Below are positions 34,668 through 44,604 of a stretch of DNA of 64,000 bases, in pieces; within the stretch, counting starts at the first letter, position 1, and each line of letters opens with the position of its first letter. The notes under the pieces are model-generated. The model worked only from the letters and a program-made list of their open reading frames with translations. It made no database searches and had not been told where the DNA came from. A program made the translations under genes and the position numbers. The stretch comes from Stenotrophomonas sp. SY1 (lineage in GTDB: Bacteria > Pseudomonadota > Gammaproteobacteria > Xanthomonadales > Xanthomonadaceae), in NCBI RefSeq assembly GCF_021202945.1, contig NZ_JAJOYR010000001.1, forward strand, positions 1,488,001 to 1,552,000. The letters run 5' to 3'.

Positions 34668-37286
34668 ATGTCCATTCAACCCAAGCGCCACCCTTTGACC
34701 CTGGGCCTGCTCCTGTTGCTGCATGCCCCCCTCGCTGCGCACGCGGCTGACGTTTCGCCGGCTCCAGCGCCCGCGCCGAATGCCACGCCTGACCCGGTGC
34801 AGCTGGACACGATCACCGTGACCGGCGCCATCGTCAGCGGGGAGCGACAGGCACTTCAGGCCCAGCGTGAAGCCGTCAACCTGCTCAACGTGGTCAGCGC
34901 GGACGGCATGGGCAAGTTGCCCGACCACAATGCGGCCGAGGCCGTGCAGCGCGTGCCCGGCGTGTCGATCGAGCGCGACCAGGGCGAAGGCCGGTTCGTC
35001 GCGGTGCGTGGCCTGCCTGCGCAGTGGAGTTCAACCACGCTCAATGGCGACCGCCTGCCCACCGCCGAAGAGGAGACCACCAGTCGCGCCACGGCGTTCG
35101 ACTTCTTTCCCACCGAGCTGATCGAACGCATCGAAGTCAGCAAGACGCTGACGCCGGACCGCGAAGGCGACGCCATCGGCGGCCAGGTCAACTTCGTCAC
35201 GCGCACCGCGCCGTCCGAGCGCACTGTCTCGGCCAGCTTTGCTCCGAACTACAACGACAAGGCCGGCGACACCGGTTACAACGCGAACCTGCTCTACGGT
35301 GACCGCAGCGAAGACGGCCGTTTCGGTTTCATGATCAACGGCATGTACTGGAAGCGGCCGTGGGCAACGGACAACTTCGAGCCGCGTCGTGGTGCCGATG
35401 GCAAGGGCGTGTATCGACTGGAGTTGCGCGATTACACCGGTGAGCGCATCACGCGCGGCGTCAATGGCGGCATGGAGTTCCAGCCTTCGCCGGGGAATAC
35501 GCTGTATCTGCGCGGGCAGTACGGCGAGCTCAGCGATGACGAGACCCACTATAAGCATCGCTACCGTTTCGACCGCGATCGTGTCGAGGTGCAGAACATC
35601 CACAACGAGCTGATCACCGAGTTCAAGAACTTCGAGATCGGTGGCCGGCACACGCTGGGTCAGGGCGAGTTGGGTTGGAAGCTGGCGCAGGCCGAGAACC
35701 AGTTCAGCTACGGCTGCATTCCCACCTGCCAGGACAACGCCTACTTCGTGGTCCAGTTCAACCAGGGCGGCGTGGGTTACCAGGGCCTGGAGAACCGTGG
35801 TTCCGGCGCGAACTCGTACAACGAGATCGATGGCGGAAGCACGCCGGGCAACAGCCCGGACACGCATCTGCCCGATGGCTTCCGCATGGACCCGAGCAAG
35901 ACCAAGCTCAGCACCGTGGAGCTGTACCGGGTGTTCGTCGATGAAAAGGACAAGGCGGTCGCACAGCTGGACTACGACTTCGATGCCAGCAGCAGCCTGC
36001 GACTGAAGTTTGGTGCCAAGTACCGCGACAAGGAGCGTCGTGCGCGCTTCAGCGACGAGTTCTACGCATGGAATACCAGCACCGGTGGCCCGGTGCCGAC
36101 GCTGGCCGATTTCGCCCTGATCGACCAACCGGGCCGCAATGGCTACGACATCGGCGGCAGCGGCGATTACAGCACCGATTTTTCCAAGGTCGTACCGGTA
36201 GACGTGCTGTCGGAGTGGTACCGCAAGAACAAGGGCAATCTGGTGCTGGTGCCGGGCGATTCAGCACTGATTTCCAACGGTGCGGCGCTGGGCCGCAATT
36301 TCGACGTGGCCGAGAAGCAGTACGCCGCCTATGGCATGGGAACCTGGCAACCGGACGCGCTATGGACCGTGGTCGGTGGCGTGCGTGTGGAGCGCACCGA
36401 GACCGACGTGCGCGGGCAGGTGCTGGAGGAGGGCGCCGATGGCCAGAGCGAGCTGCGCCCCAGTCTGGGCCGCAAGCGCTACACCTCGGTACTGCCACAG
36501 CTCAACGTGCGCTGGTCGATCCAGCCGGATCTGAACCTGCGTCTGGGTTTGACCCGCAGCTTCGCGCGGCCGGATTTTGGCGACATCAATCCGGGCGGTT
36601 CGTACATGGAGGCGGACGGCACCTTCACCTCGGGCAACGCCGACCTCGATCCCACCTATTCCGACAACCTCGACCTGATGGTGGAATGGTATGCGGGCCC
36701 GCTGGGGCTGATCTCCGCTGGCGCGTTCTACAAGAGCATCAGCAACCCGGTGTTCGAAAGCAGCAGTACCGGCACCTTCAACGGCAACAGCAACGTTACT
36801 TTCTACCGGCCTGAGAACGGCGATGACGCCAAGCTGTGGGGCGCGGAGCTTGCCTTCGTGCGTCGCTTCGACTTCCTGCCGGGTTGGCTGGGCAACTTCG
36901 GCGTCAATGCCAACCTGACGCTGATGGATTCACGCATGCGCATTCCGGGCCGTGCCGATGATGTGCAGATTACCGGCCAGGCTGATCGCCTGTACAACGT
37001 CACCCTGTACTACGACGATGGCGCGTTCGCTGCGCGGCTGGCGACCAATCACAAGGGTGCCTACATCGAGTCGCACGGAAGCAGCCCGGATAGTGACGCG
37101 TGGTATGGAAAGAACACCACGGTGGACTTCAGCACCTCCTATACGTTTGACCGCTGGACGGTGTTTGCCGAGCTGAGCAACCTTACCGACGAGCCGCTGA
37201 CGTACTACCAGGGCAGCCCGCAGCGGCCGTTGCAGGTGGAGTACTACGGCCGTCGCGCACAGATCGGTCTGAAGTATCAGTTCTGA
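34668..37286 (+). CDS. TonB-dependent outer-membrane receptor
   Basis: Outer-membrane active transporter of 872 residues. A signal peptide (MSIQPKRHPLTLGLLLLLHA, continuing to AAHAAD) precedes the TonB box DTITVTG at 47-53. The plug domain follows (GKLPDHNAAEAVQRVPGVSIERD) and the rest is a 22-strand barrel ending QIGLKYQF with C-terminal Phe. It has the layout of the Xanthomonas/Caulobacter TonB receptor family. Its place after phnM, with a ctagaca motif upstream, suggests uptake of a phosphonate or related compound; this is inference from position. Confidence 0.88.
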   Translation: MSIQPKRHPLTLGLLLLLHAPLAAHAADVSPAPAPAPNATPDPVQLDTITVTGAIVSGERQALQAQREAVNLLNVVSADGMGKLPDHNAAEAVQRVPGVSIERDQGEGRFVAVRGLPAQWSSTTLNGDRLPTAEEETTSRATAFDFFPTELIERIEVSKTLTPDREGDAIGGQVNFVTRTAPSERTVSASFAPNYNDKAGDTGYNANLLYGDRSEDGRFGFMINGMYWKRPWATDNFEPRRGADGKGVYRLELRDYTGERITRGVNGGMEFQPSPGNTLYLRGQYGELSDDETHYKHRYRFDRDRVEVQNIHNELITEFKNFEIGGRHTLGQGELGWKLAQAENQFSYGCIPTCQDNAYFVVQFNQGGVGYQGLENRGSGANSYNEIDGGSTPGNSPDTHLPDGFRMDPSKTKLSTVELYRVFVDEKDKAVAQLDYDFDASSSLRLKFGAKYRDKERRARFSDEFYAWNTSTGGPVPTLADFALIDQPGRNGYDIGGSGDYSTDFSKVVPVDVLSEWYRKNKGNLVLVPGDSALISNGAALGRNFDVAEKQYAAYGMGTWQPDALWTVVGGVRVERTETDVRGQVLEEGADGQSELRPSLGRKRYTSVLPQLNVRWSIQPDLNLRLGLTRSFARPDFGDINPGGSYMEADGTFTSGNADLDPTYSDNLDLMVEWYAGPLGLISAGAFYKSISNPVFESSSTGTFNGNSNVTFYRPENGDDAKLWGAELAFVRRFDFLPGWLGNFGVNANLTLMDSRMRIPGRADDVQITGQADRLYNVTLYYDDGAFAARLATNHKGAYIESHGSSPDSDAWYGKNTTVDFSTSYTFDRWTVFAELSNLTDEPLTYYQGSPQRPLQVEYYGRRAQIGLKYQF

Positions 37287-37452
37287 TCCAGACCGCGCCT
37301 GGGCGCAGGAGTTTGGCGGCGTCCAGGTCCGGCGCCGTCGCTTTGGAGTTCAGAGGGCTCGTCAGCAGGCTGGGAGAAATCCCGGCCTGCGTGTTTGTGG
37401 CTCGATCAGCAGTGAATCCGGTAGGCGAGCATGTTGCTCGTGCTGCCGCGCT

Positions 37453-38076
37453 TCATCCATCTCCGTGAGGCTGCAACGGCTGCCGGATGATGGTCTTCCA
37501 GCGTTCCGGCGCCGCGCGGCGGATGTCGCTCAGATAGATTTCGTGGTGCTTGCCACGCAGCGTTCCCTGCGTGGCGATGAAGTCGTGCAGGCGCTGGATC
37601 GTCGGGCCTTCCTCGCTGAAGGGGCCGACATGCAGCAGCTGCGCGCAGCTGCCTTCGGTAAACGTGTCCAGGCGCAGCGCATCGATGGCGGGCAGCGCTT
37701 TCTTCCGTCTCACATCGGCGATGGCCTGCATGAGCGTGGCGTCGTCGGCGATGTCCGGCTGCATGATCATCATCGTCCACTGCCAGCGCGAGCGGTCGTT
37801 GCGTTCGAAAGCGGACAAGTCATCGGACCACCACAAGCCTTCCAGCGGCATCACCGCGTAATCGATGGCCCGTGGCCCCTTCTTGAGCAGGAACCTGGCG
37901 GTGTAGGAAACGCTGAACAGTGCTTCCACGGCCTGCGCGTAAGCTGGCGTGGTGTTGGGGTCGCCTTGGCCGTCGATCATCAGGTAGCGCAAGGACGGCA
38001 CGTCCAGCGGCGTGGGCGTTCTGCTCGAAGCCTGATAAAGGTGCTTGTAGTCCTTCTTCGTGTCGATCTTGAGCAT
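37453..38076 (-). CDS. GyrI-like small-molecule-binding protein
   Basis: Protein of 207 residues with the GyrI-like fold used by effector-binding regulators but without a DNA-binding domain. Visible features are VPSLRYLMIDGQGDPNTTPAYAQAVEALF, RFLLKKGPRAIDYAVMPLEGLWW and a C-terminal KHHEIYLSDIRRAAPERWKTIIRQP, the usual GyrI-like end. It may hydrolyse or sequester a hydrophobic compound, but no function is shown. The start at 38076 is the first ATG before LKIDTKKDYKHLY. Confidence 0.8.
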   Translation of the reverse strand: MLKIDTKKDYKHLYQASSRTPTPLDVPSLRYLMIDGQGDPNTTPAYAQAVEALFSVSYTARFLLKKGPRAIDYAVMPLEGLWWSDDLSAFERNDRSRWQWTMMIMQPDIADDATLMQAIADVRRKKALPAIDALRLDTFTEGSCAQLLHVGPFSEEGPTIQRLHDFIATQGTLRGKHHEIYLSDIRRAAPERWKTIIRQPLQPHGDG

Positions 38077-38108
38077 GGCGGTGCCTTGTGGAGTGGTGCG
38101 CCCGTGGC

Positions 38109-38600
38109 CTATCCGAATACCAGTATTGCCAGGCCGCCGAACGCAAACAGGCTCACGACTCCGGCCTTGATCCACAACAACGCAAGCAGGATGCTATTCC
38201 CGGCGCTGCGGGTGTGTCGGCTGTGTGCCAGCAGCCGTCGCACGAGAATGGACAGATAGACGAGGAAGGTGGCGAACACCGCGATGCTCGCGATCCGCGG
38301 ACCAGTGCTGCCAACCAGCATTGTGTACAGCGCCGTGCCGAAAACGCCGCAGCCGAACGGCAGCAGCATGCCGTACACCACGAAGGTATCCCTGATCGAA
38401 AGCGGCTTTGGCAATGGCGGCGCCTGCCTCAGTTGGCTCGCTTTCTGCAACGCTTCGTCGTCGATGCCACGGGCCTGCAATTCGCCCTGCAATACGGCTT
38501 CAGCCCATGGCTCAAGTGCCTGCTCACGCCATATCTGCATCAATGCTTCGGTATCCATCGCGCTGAAACGGGAGCGCAATGCTGCATGCGGTTGTTCCAT
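38109..38600 (-). CDS. Hypothetical membrane protein
   Basis: Protein of 163 residues, not recognised. The N-terminal ~65 residues are soluble and hold LMQIWREQALEPWAEAVLQGELQARG, a motif that often precedes membrane helices in small hypothetical proteins. Three hydrophobic helices follow (about 70-95, 100-120, 135-160). The ATG at 38600 is chosen over the adjoining 38603 for spacing from aagga. It lies upstream of the GyrI-like gene on the same strand. Confidence 0.65.
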   Translation of the reverse strand: MEQPHAALRSRFSAMDTEALMQIWREQALEPWAEAVLQGELQARGIDDEALQKASQLRQAPPLPKPLSIRDTFVVYGMLLPFGCGVFGTALYTMLVGSTGPRIASIAVFATFLVYLSILVRRLLAHSRHTRSAGNSILLALLWIKAGVVSLFAFGGLAILVFG

Positions 38601-38657
38601 CATTTCGTCCTTGTTGTGAAGCGGTGCTGCCTTCCATGTCTTTCCTGCAGCGCGTTG

Positions 38658-39461
38658 TCAGTATGCGCACAGGCCTGTGCAATCGGGCGTGCTCATTGCC
38701 TTGATGATAGCCTCGATATCCGCGCGGCTTTCGGCCGGTGCGTCGTGAATCAGGTTGGTGGCGATCTGGGCAATCTGTTGCCGGGTCGGCCGCTGCAGCG
38801 CGGATGCGAACGCCGGCGAACTTTCCGCCATTGCCCGCAACACCTGCCTGCGGTAACTCGGACGCAGGGCTGGGTTGCCGGCGCTTATCAGGTGCCCGCT
38901 GTAGCTGTTCAGCAGGCCGCCGCGGAATTGGTTCAGCCCCGCCAATCGCGTGGGCGTCAATTCCTGCGGCGGTAGTGTTGCCATGAATGCGGTCAGCGGC
39001 TGGACCTCCTTGGCCAGGCAGCGCAGCAGGAAGGGATGCAACTGCTCAAGCTCCGGCTGGAACGACAGGACGTTCTCCTCCATCAGCATGGTCATCTGTC
39101 GCGCAATGTCGTCCGTGGTTCGCTGCGTGGCGATGCGTTCCTTCAGTCCGGACAGTGCATAGGCCATCGACACGCGGTTGGCCTGGCCGCAGATCTCCAT
39201 CAGCTCGCCCATGTTGTCCACGGTGTAGGTCCGTGACTCCAGGAACTGATGACTGTCGGAGAGGACATCAATCAGTGCGCTGGTCTCCGGCTCGGTGATG
39301 CGGGGCATGCCGCCTTCGGCTGAACGCTGTGCAATGCGCTGATCCATCTTCGCAGCCGCCTCCATGTACGCCGCCGGGGAGTTGGCGGGGGGGTGTCCAT
39401 GGGCCTGCATCGAGGCAAGCGCAATCCAGGCGGCGGCAAGGCAGGTGAGCAGCGACTTCAT
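38658..39461 (-). CDS. Hypothetical secreted helical protein
   Basis: Protein of 267 residues with a signal peptide (MKSLLTCLAAAWIALASMQA). The mature part is almost entirely helical, rich in Ala, Gln and Glu, with Cys pairs (ICGQAN, LLRCLAK, DCTGLC) that could form disulfides in the periplasm. No family is recognised. It is upstream of the membrane protein gene on the same strand. Confidence 0.65.
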   Translation of the reverse strand: MKSLLTCLAAAWIALASMQAHGHPPANSPAAYMEAAAKMDQRIAQRSAEGGMPRITEPETSALIDVLSDSHQFLESRTYTVDNMGELMEICGQANRVSMAYALSGLKERIATQRTTDDIARQMTMLMEENVLSFQPELEQLHPFLLRCLAKEVQPLTAFMATLPPQELTPTRLAGLNQFRGGLLNSYSGHLISAGNPALRPSYRRQVLRAMAESSPAFASALQRPTRQQIAQIATNLIHDAPAESRADIEAIIKAMSTPDCTGLCAY

Positions 39462-39557
39462 GTCAGATGGGTCCAGGTGGCAGGAACAGCAGGTATCGAC
39501 AATCGTTGTCGGCCGGGCGGAGATGATAGTTGAGCGGTACGCGATGCTGCGAAAGCA

Positions 39558-39581
39558 GAAGCCCGGGATTTCCCGGGCTTC
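39558..39581 (-). terminator. Hairpin downstream of the DUF885 gene
   Basis: gaagcccggga / tcccgggcttc, 11-base perfect stem with a 2-base loop. It lies 29 bases after the DUF885 stop. The minus-strand tail tgctttc is only weakly T-rich. Confidence 0.6.
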
Positions 39582-39610
39582 CGTGGTGAAACGTCAACGC
39601 TGGCCGAGCA

Positions 39611-41410
39611 TTACTCGATCGGCTGCTCCAGCATCAGCTGGCGTGCGAAACGCACCGGCGGTGCGCCGTAGGACAGGATCTGGTCGTGGTAGGCCTTCAG
39701 GTTGAAGTTGGCGCCTTGCTTCTCTTCCACGGCCTTGCGGGTGTCGAAGTGTTCCTGCGCACCGACGAAGTAGGTCGGCAGCTGTGCCGACGTCAGCTGC
39801 GCGCGCACCCACTTGCCGGACGCTTCGCTTTCCTGCTGGAACGCGTCGTGGGTCATCAGGTGCATGGCCTGCTCACGGCTCCAGTTGTCCACATGCACGC
39901 CCTGGTCGAGGATGGCATTGGCAATCGTACGTAGGTAGAACTTCAGCTGCACCAGGTGGAACAGCGGGTCCTTATCCAGGTAGCCCTGTTCCTGCATCAT
40001 GCGCTCGGTGTAGACCGCCCAGCCTTCGGCAAACAGGCCCGAACGCAGCACGGCGCGCAGCGTCGACGGGAACTTGCCCGAGTGCCAGCCTTCCAGGTAG
40101 TGGCCCGGCGTGCCTTCGTGGATCGACAGCAGGTGGATCATGCGGCTGTTGTATTCGCGCAGGAACGAATCGACCTGCTTGTCGTCCCAGTCTTCAGGGA
40201 TCGGCGAGACCGCGTAGAAGGTCTTCAGGTTCTTGTCCAGCGGGCCCGGCGAATCGCAGTAGGCCACGGCCACGCCGCGCTGGAACTCCGGCATCAGGAT
40301 GATGTCCACCGGCGCATCGGGCAGGGTCATCAGGTCATGCTTGCGCACGAACTCGGTGGACTGTTCCAGCGACACCTTGGCGTCGTCGACCACCTTGTCG
40401 CGTGCCGGCTTGTCGGCATAGGCCAGTTCCAGTGCGGCCTCGATGGCCTTCTGCTGCTGGTCGTCGGTGGGGTTTGCCGGCATTTCCGGTGCACCCGGCT
40501 TGTCCTTCAGCACCACCTGGGCGATGCCGTACATGTCGGTGCGCACGCGGGCCAGCTCGGCGCGGGCACGCTCGCCGATCTCGGCGCGCGAGAGCGAGGA
40601 GTTGAGCGAGAACTTCAGCTTCTGGTCGTACTTTTCCGCACCAACGCGGAACTCACCCTTGGCGTTGGGCACCAGGGTCTTGTCCAGCCAGTCCTGCTGC
40701 TCGGCCACGGCCTTCTTCAGGTTGTCGATGGCGGTGTTCAGGCGCTGCTGGTCGGCCGCTTCCAGCTGGCCGATGTTCGGCGTGATGAAGGTGTCGACCA
40801 GGCTGAGAATGCCCTTGTTCTGCTTGGACACGGTTTCGGCGTGGATCTTCGGCACGCGTGCCGGGTCAAGATTGGTGCGCGCGGCGGCGAAGATCTGCGG
40901 GATCAGTTCGATGCGCGCGGTGGCCGACTTCAGGCGCTCGGGCAGCGGTGCGAACTCACGTGCCATCAGGCCGTAGATGGCACTGCCGGCCAGACCGTTG
41001 TAGACCTGCGGATCCCACTTCCACGACTGCAGGGTTTCGTTGTTCCAGATGTCGGACTGCAGCTGGTTGCGCAGGATGGCGGCATCCACCTGGTTCTCGC
41101 GGCCCAGCTTGCTGACGTCGATCTTCTCCAGTTCGGCGAGCAACGCCTTGCTGGCTTCCAGGCTCTTTGCCTGGCCGGCGGCGCTGAGGTCGTCGAGCTG
41201 GCTGTCGTAGCGGTGGTCGCCGATCTGGGTGGCGCTGACCGGGGACAGCTGCATCCAGGTGTCCAGTGCCTTCTTCGACAGCTCTGCGAACTGTGCGTCG
41301 GCCTGACCTTGGCCAGCCTGCTCGGTGGCGGCGGAAGGCGTGGTGGGTGCTTCGCTGTTGCAGCCGGCAAGGCTGGCCAACAGGGCGGCGGCGAGCAGGT
41401 GCTTGCGCAT
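39611..41410 (-). CDS. DUF885 lipoprotein, putative metallopeptidase
   Basis: Exported lipoprotein of 599 residues; the signal ends LAGC with Cys17. The DUF885 metal motif is SIHEGTPGHYLEG with His431, Glu432 and His437. Overall length and the opening ...LDTWMQLSPVSATQIGDHRYDS agree with the family, which is related to carboxypeptidase Taq-like enzymes. A peptidase role in the periplasm is likely but the substrate is unknown. The hairpin at 39558-39581 ends the transcript. Confidence 0.88.
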   Translation of the reverse strand: MRKHLLAAALLASLAGCNSEAPTTPSAATEQAGQGQADAQFAELSKKALDTWMQLSPVSATQIGDHRYDSQLDDLSAAGQAKSLEASKALLAELEKIDVSKLGRENQVDAAILRNQLQSDIWNNETLQSWKWDPQVYNGLAGSAIYGLMAREFAPLPERLKSATARIELIPQIFAAARTNLDPARVPKIHAETVSKQNKGILSLVDTFITPNIGQLEAADQQRLNTAIDNLKKAVAEQQDWLDKTLVPNAKGEFRVGAEKYDQKLKFSLNSSLSRAEIGERARAELARVRTDMYGIAQVVLKDKPGAPEMPANPTDDQQQKAIEAALELAYADKPARDKVVDDAKVSLEQSTEFVRKHDLMTLPDAPVDIILMPEFQRGVAVAYCDSPGPLDKNLKTFYAVSPIPEDWDDKQVDSFLREYNSRMIHLLSIHEGTPGHYLEGWHSGKFPSTLRAVLRSGLFAEGWAVYTERMMQEQGYLDKDPLFHLVQLKFYLRTIANAILDQGVHVDNWSREQAMHLMTHDAFQQESEASGKWVRAQLTSAQLPTYFVGAQEHFDTRKAVEEKQGANFNLKAYHDQILSYGAPPVRFARQLMLEQPIE

Positions 41411-41655
41411 CGGTAATCCTGGGGCTTCGGGGAAACCCTGAGCATAGGTGGGCGTGCGATAGGGCGCACCTGCCGTTGGTTGGGCGCAGGCCTTGCCGGA
41501 TCAGGCCGTTGGCGCGAGCCGAAGCCGCTGTTGCCCCGAGATGCCGGGCTGGAGGGCCGTTACAGCGCAGGGGAGTTGCCCACAAATTCTTAGCGCTCGT
41601 ATTCAGGCATGTCGCTATGCTGCCGGCAGTACCCAGGCGCGGAGAACACGGAAGC

Positions 41656-42462
41656 ATGAAGGCTTTGCAGGGAAACATCTGGATGGTGGGGGTGGCGGCG
41701 CTGCTGGTACTGGGCGGCTGCGCCAAACATGAAATGGCTGCAGATGCCGGCGCAGTAGCGGCTGCGGCGGTGGAGTCTCCGGAAGGCGCATTCCTGGCCT
41801 ATGAGCACACCGTGCAGCTGCAATTGCCGGGCGAGGCGATCGCAGCGCGGGTCAAGGCAGTGGCCGATGCCTGCCAGAGCGCGAAGTTCGGTGATTGCTC
41901 GGTGCTCAACGTGTCGCAGCAGGCCGGCGACATGCCCAGCGGTTCGGTGCAGGTGCGCATTGCGCCGAAAGGCGTGGAGCCGATCATTGCGTTGGCTGCC
42001 GACAAGGGCGAGGTGACCACGCGCAATACCCAGGCCGAAGACCTGGCGCAGCAGGTAGCCGATACCCGGCTGATGCAGGCGCGCTTGAAGAACGAACACG
42101 AACGCCTGCTCGAGTACCAGCAGCGGCGTGACCTGGCGGTGGCGGACCTGTTGACGATTTCGCAGCGCATGTCGGAAATCGAAGCGGGGTTGGAACAGGC
42201 CAATCGGGATGCAGCCCAGCAACACCGGCGCATCGACACGCAGTTGGTCACCATCAACATTGAATCGACCAGCAGCCAGCGCAGCCGCAGCGAAATCGGG
42301 CGTGCGTTCGGTGACTTCGGCGACATCTTCACCACCAGTCTGGCCTACCTGATCCGTGTTGCCGCGGGCCTGTTGCCGGTGCTGATCGTCGGTGGTCTCG
42401 CGCTGTGGGGCGTTCGCGTCTGGTGGCGTCGCCGACGTCGGAATAAGGTCGGCAATGCGTGA
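41656..42462 (+). CDS. DUF4349 lipoprotein
   Basis: Lipoprotein of 268 residues; the signal ends LGGC (Cys22). The DUF4349 domain runs from about residue 50, with the coiled coil LAQQVADTRLMQARLKNEHERLLEY and LLTISQRMSEIEAGLEQANRDAAQQHRRID split over one long helix. A C-terminal membrane helix (VAAGLLPVLIVGGLALWGVRVWW) and an Arg-rich end follow. DUF4349 proteins are proposed to act in envelope stress signalling; the role here is not shown. A strong terminator follows. Confidence 0.82.
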   Translation: MKALQGNIWMVGVAALLVLGGCAKHEMAADAGAVAAAAVESPEGAFLAYEHTVQLQLPGEAIAARVKAVADACQSAKFGDCSVLNVSQQAGDMPSGSVQVRIAPKGVEPIIALAADKGEVTTRNTQAEDLAQQVADTRLMQARLKNEHERLLEYQQRRDLAVADLLTISQRMSEIEAGLEQANRDAAQQHRRIDTQLVTINIESTSSQRSRSEIGRAFGDFGDIFTTSLAYLIRVAAGLLPVLIVGGLALWGVRVWWRRRRRNKVGNA

Positions 42463-42471
42463 TGCATGAAA

Positions 42472-42502
42472 CAACGGCGCCGAAAGGCGCCGTTGTCTTT
42501 TA
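42472..42502 (+). terminator. Terminator of the DUF4349 gene
   Basis: caacggcgcc / ggcgccgttg perfect stem (42472-42495) with loop gaaa and a cttttta tail. Confidence 0.92.
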
Positions 42503-42508
42503 CCGTCC

Positions 42509-42641
42509 GTAGGAGCGGCTTCAGCCGCGAAGCTGGTTGCTGATTCCGGTCCTCCTGCAACCTGCCATCACGCGTTCTGCGGTTGCGGAGTTCCCGATCT
42601 CAGATGAACCGTCAGCTTCGCGGCTGAAACCGCTCCTGCGA
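42509..42641. repeat. Inverted REP pair
   Basis: gtaggagcggcttcagccgc at 42509-42536 and an inverted unit at 42612-42641, just after the terminator and 7 bases before the next gene end. Confidence 0.85.
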
Positions 42642-42648
42642 AAACCGA

Positions 42649-42897
42649 TCAGGAATGCAGGTTCAACTCGGGAACATGCTTGCGGTGCACGTCGAACAGT
42701 TCCTGGAATTCCTCTTCGGTCAGTTCGTCAGGCAGATACACCGCCACCTGGCTGGCAACGCCATGGTCATCCACGCGCTCGCGAGGGCCGGCACGCAGCG
42801 ATATCTCACGGTCCTTCAAGGTGGTGACCATGGGCACGTCGTCCCACTGCACCACTTCGGCGTTGTTGCTGTCCCACAGGATCACGATCGTATACAT
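42649..42897 (-). CDS. Small hypothetical protein
   Basis: Protein of 82 residues, MYTIVILWDSNNAEVVQWDDVP onward, with an acidic C-terminal helix (LPDELTEEEFQELFDVHRK). Not recognised. It starts 14 bases after the OsmC-like gene on the same strand, so it is probably co-transcribed with it. Confidence 0.65.
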   Translation of the reverse strand: MYTIVILWDSNNAEVVQWDDVPMVTTLKDREISLRAGPRERVDDHGVASQVAVYLPDELTEEEFQELFDVHRKHVPELNLHS

Positions 42898-42911
42898 GCG
42901 GTTCCCTGTTT

Positions 42912-43304
42912 TCAGTTGCGGCGTTCGCTGGTGATGGTGGCACCCTCGCGCATCACCAATGTGACGGGCGTGCGGGCGACCACGTCGAGCAGGCGTTCCC
43001 ACTGAGCGTCGGTCAACGGGCCGCTGGCCGAGAGCACGCGGTGCACCTGCAGCTTACCGGCTTCATCGCGGCTGGAGGTCAGCTCGGCGCTGAACTTGCC
43101 CAGCTCCCAGCCTTTCTTCTGCGCATACATGCGCAGCGTGATCGCGGTACAGGAGGCCAGTGATGCCAGATAAAGATCGAACGGCGCCATTCCCGCGTCC
43201 TGGCCACCGAGCGAGGGCGGTTCATCGGCAATCAGCTGGTGCTTGCCGTTGCTGACGCTGTGTGCGTAATCGGTATCGGTCGATTCAATGATGACGTGGG
43301 CCAT
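42912..43304 (-). CDS. OsmC family protein
   Basis: OsmC-type protein of 130 residues. The conserved LASLASCTAITLRMYA contains Cys52, the usual peroxidatic Cys. The second family Cys (expected near the ...CPV motif) is replaced by Thr112 (RTPVT). Together with the early GGQDAGMAPFDLYLASL, this places it in the broader OsmC/Ohr group but with an incomplete pair of thiols. It may bind rather than reduce hydroperoxides, or use an external thiol. Confidence 0.85.
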   Translation of the reverse strand: MAHVIIESTDTDYAHSVSNGKHQLIADEPPSLGGQDAGMAPFDLYLASLASCTAITLRMYAQKKGWELGKFSAELTSSRDEAGKLQVHRVLSASGPLTDAQWERLLDVVARTPVTLVMREGATITSERRN

Positions 43305-43419
43305 AAGGCGACTCCGGCGGTGCAGGTGCAGCCACGTTAGCGGCTATGCCGGCACGCCGGTAGTGCGTGGCGATGGCCGCACCGTTCCGTGGGGTGAACG
43401 ATGCAGCTGTTGCGCTGTT

Positions 43420-43535
43420 GTAGGAGCGGCGTAAGCCGCGAAGCTGATACCCGTTCCCTGAAGCCCGTGCCTGCAATTGCAGAATTCTCCGATCACGGCC
43501 CCATCTCCAGCTTCGCGGCTTACGCCGCTCCTACA
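43420..43535. repeat. Inverted REP pair
   Basis: gtaggagcggcgtaagccgc at 43420-43447 and its inverted partner at 43508-43535. The second arm ends 10 bases before the cyclophilin stop. Confidence 0.88.
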
Positions 43536-43545
43536 AACGCTGTGG

Positions 43546-44451
<906 letters not shown>

Positions 44452-44545
44452 CGGGCGCATTCCAGATTGGGTGTGGGCCGATTCTGAACGATTGTCAGGT
44501 TCACCGACCAGCGTCGTGACCAGAGGGGGGATGACTACCGGCACA

Positions 44546-44559
44546 TTCGCTATAGCGAA
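44546..44559. promoter_or_regulatory. Perfect palindrome upstream of padR
   Basis: ttcgctatagcgaa is a perfect 14-base palindrome 45 bases before the padR start. Its centre, tatag, could be part of a -10 region. PadR-family repressors commonly bind such sites and autoregulate, so this is a probable operator. Confidence 0.6.
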
Positions 44560-44604
44560 CTGAGTAATAGTGTTGGCTTCAGGCTAGTCCACGGGAGTGA
44601 GGTC

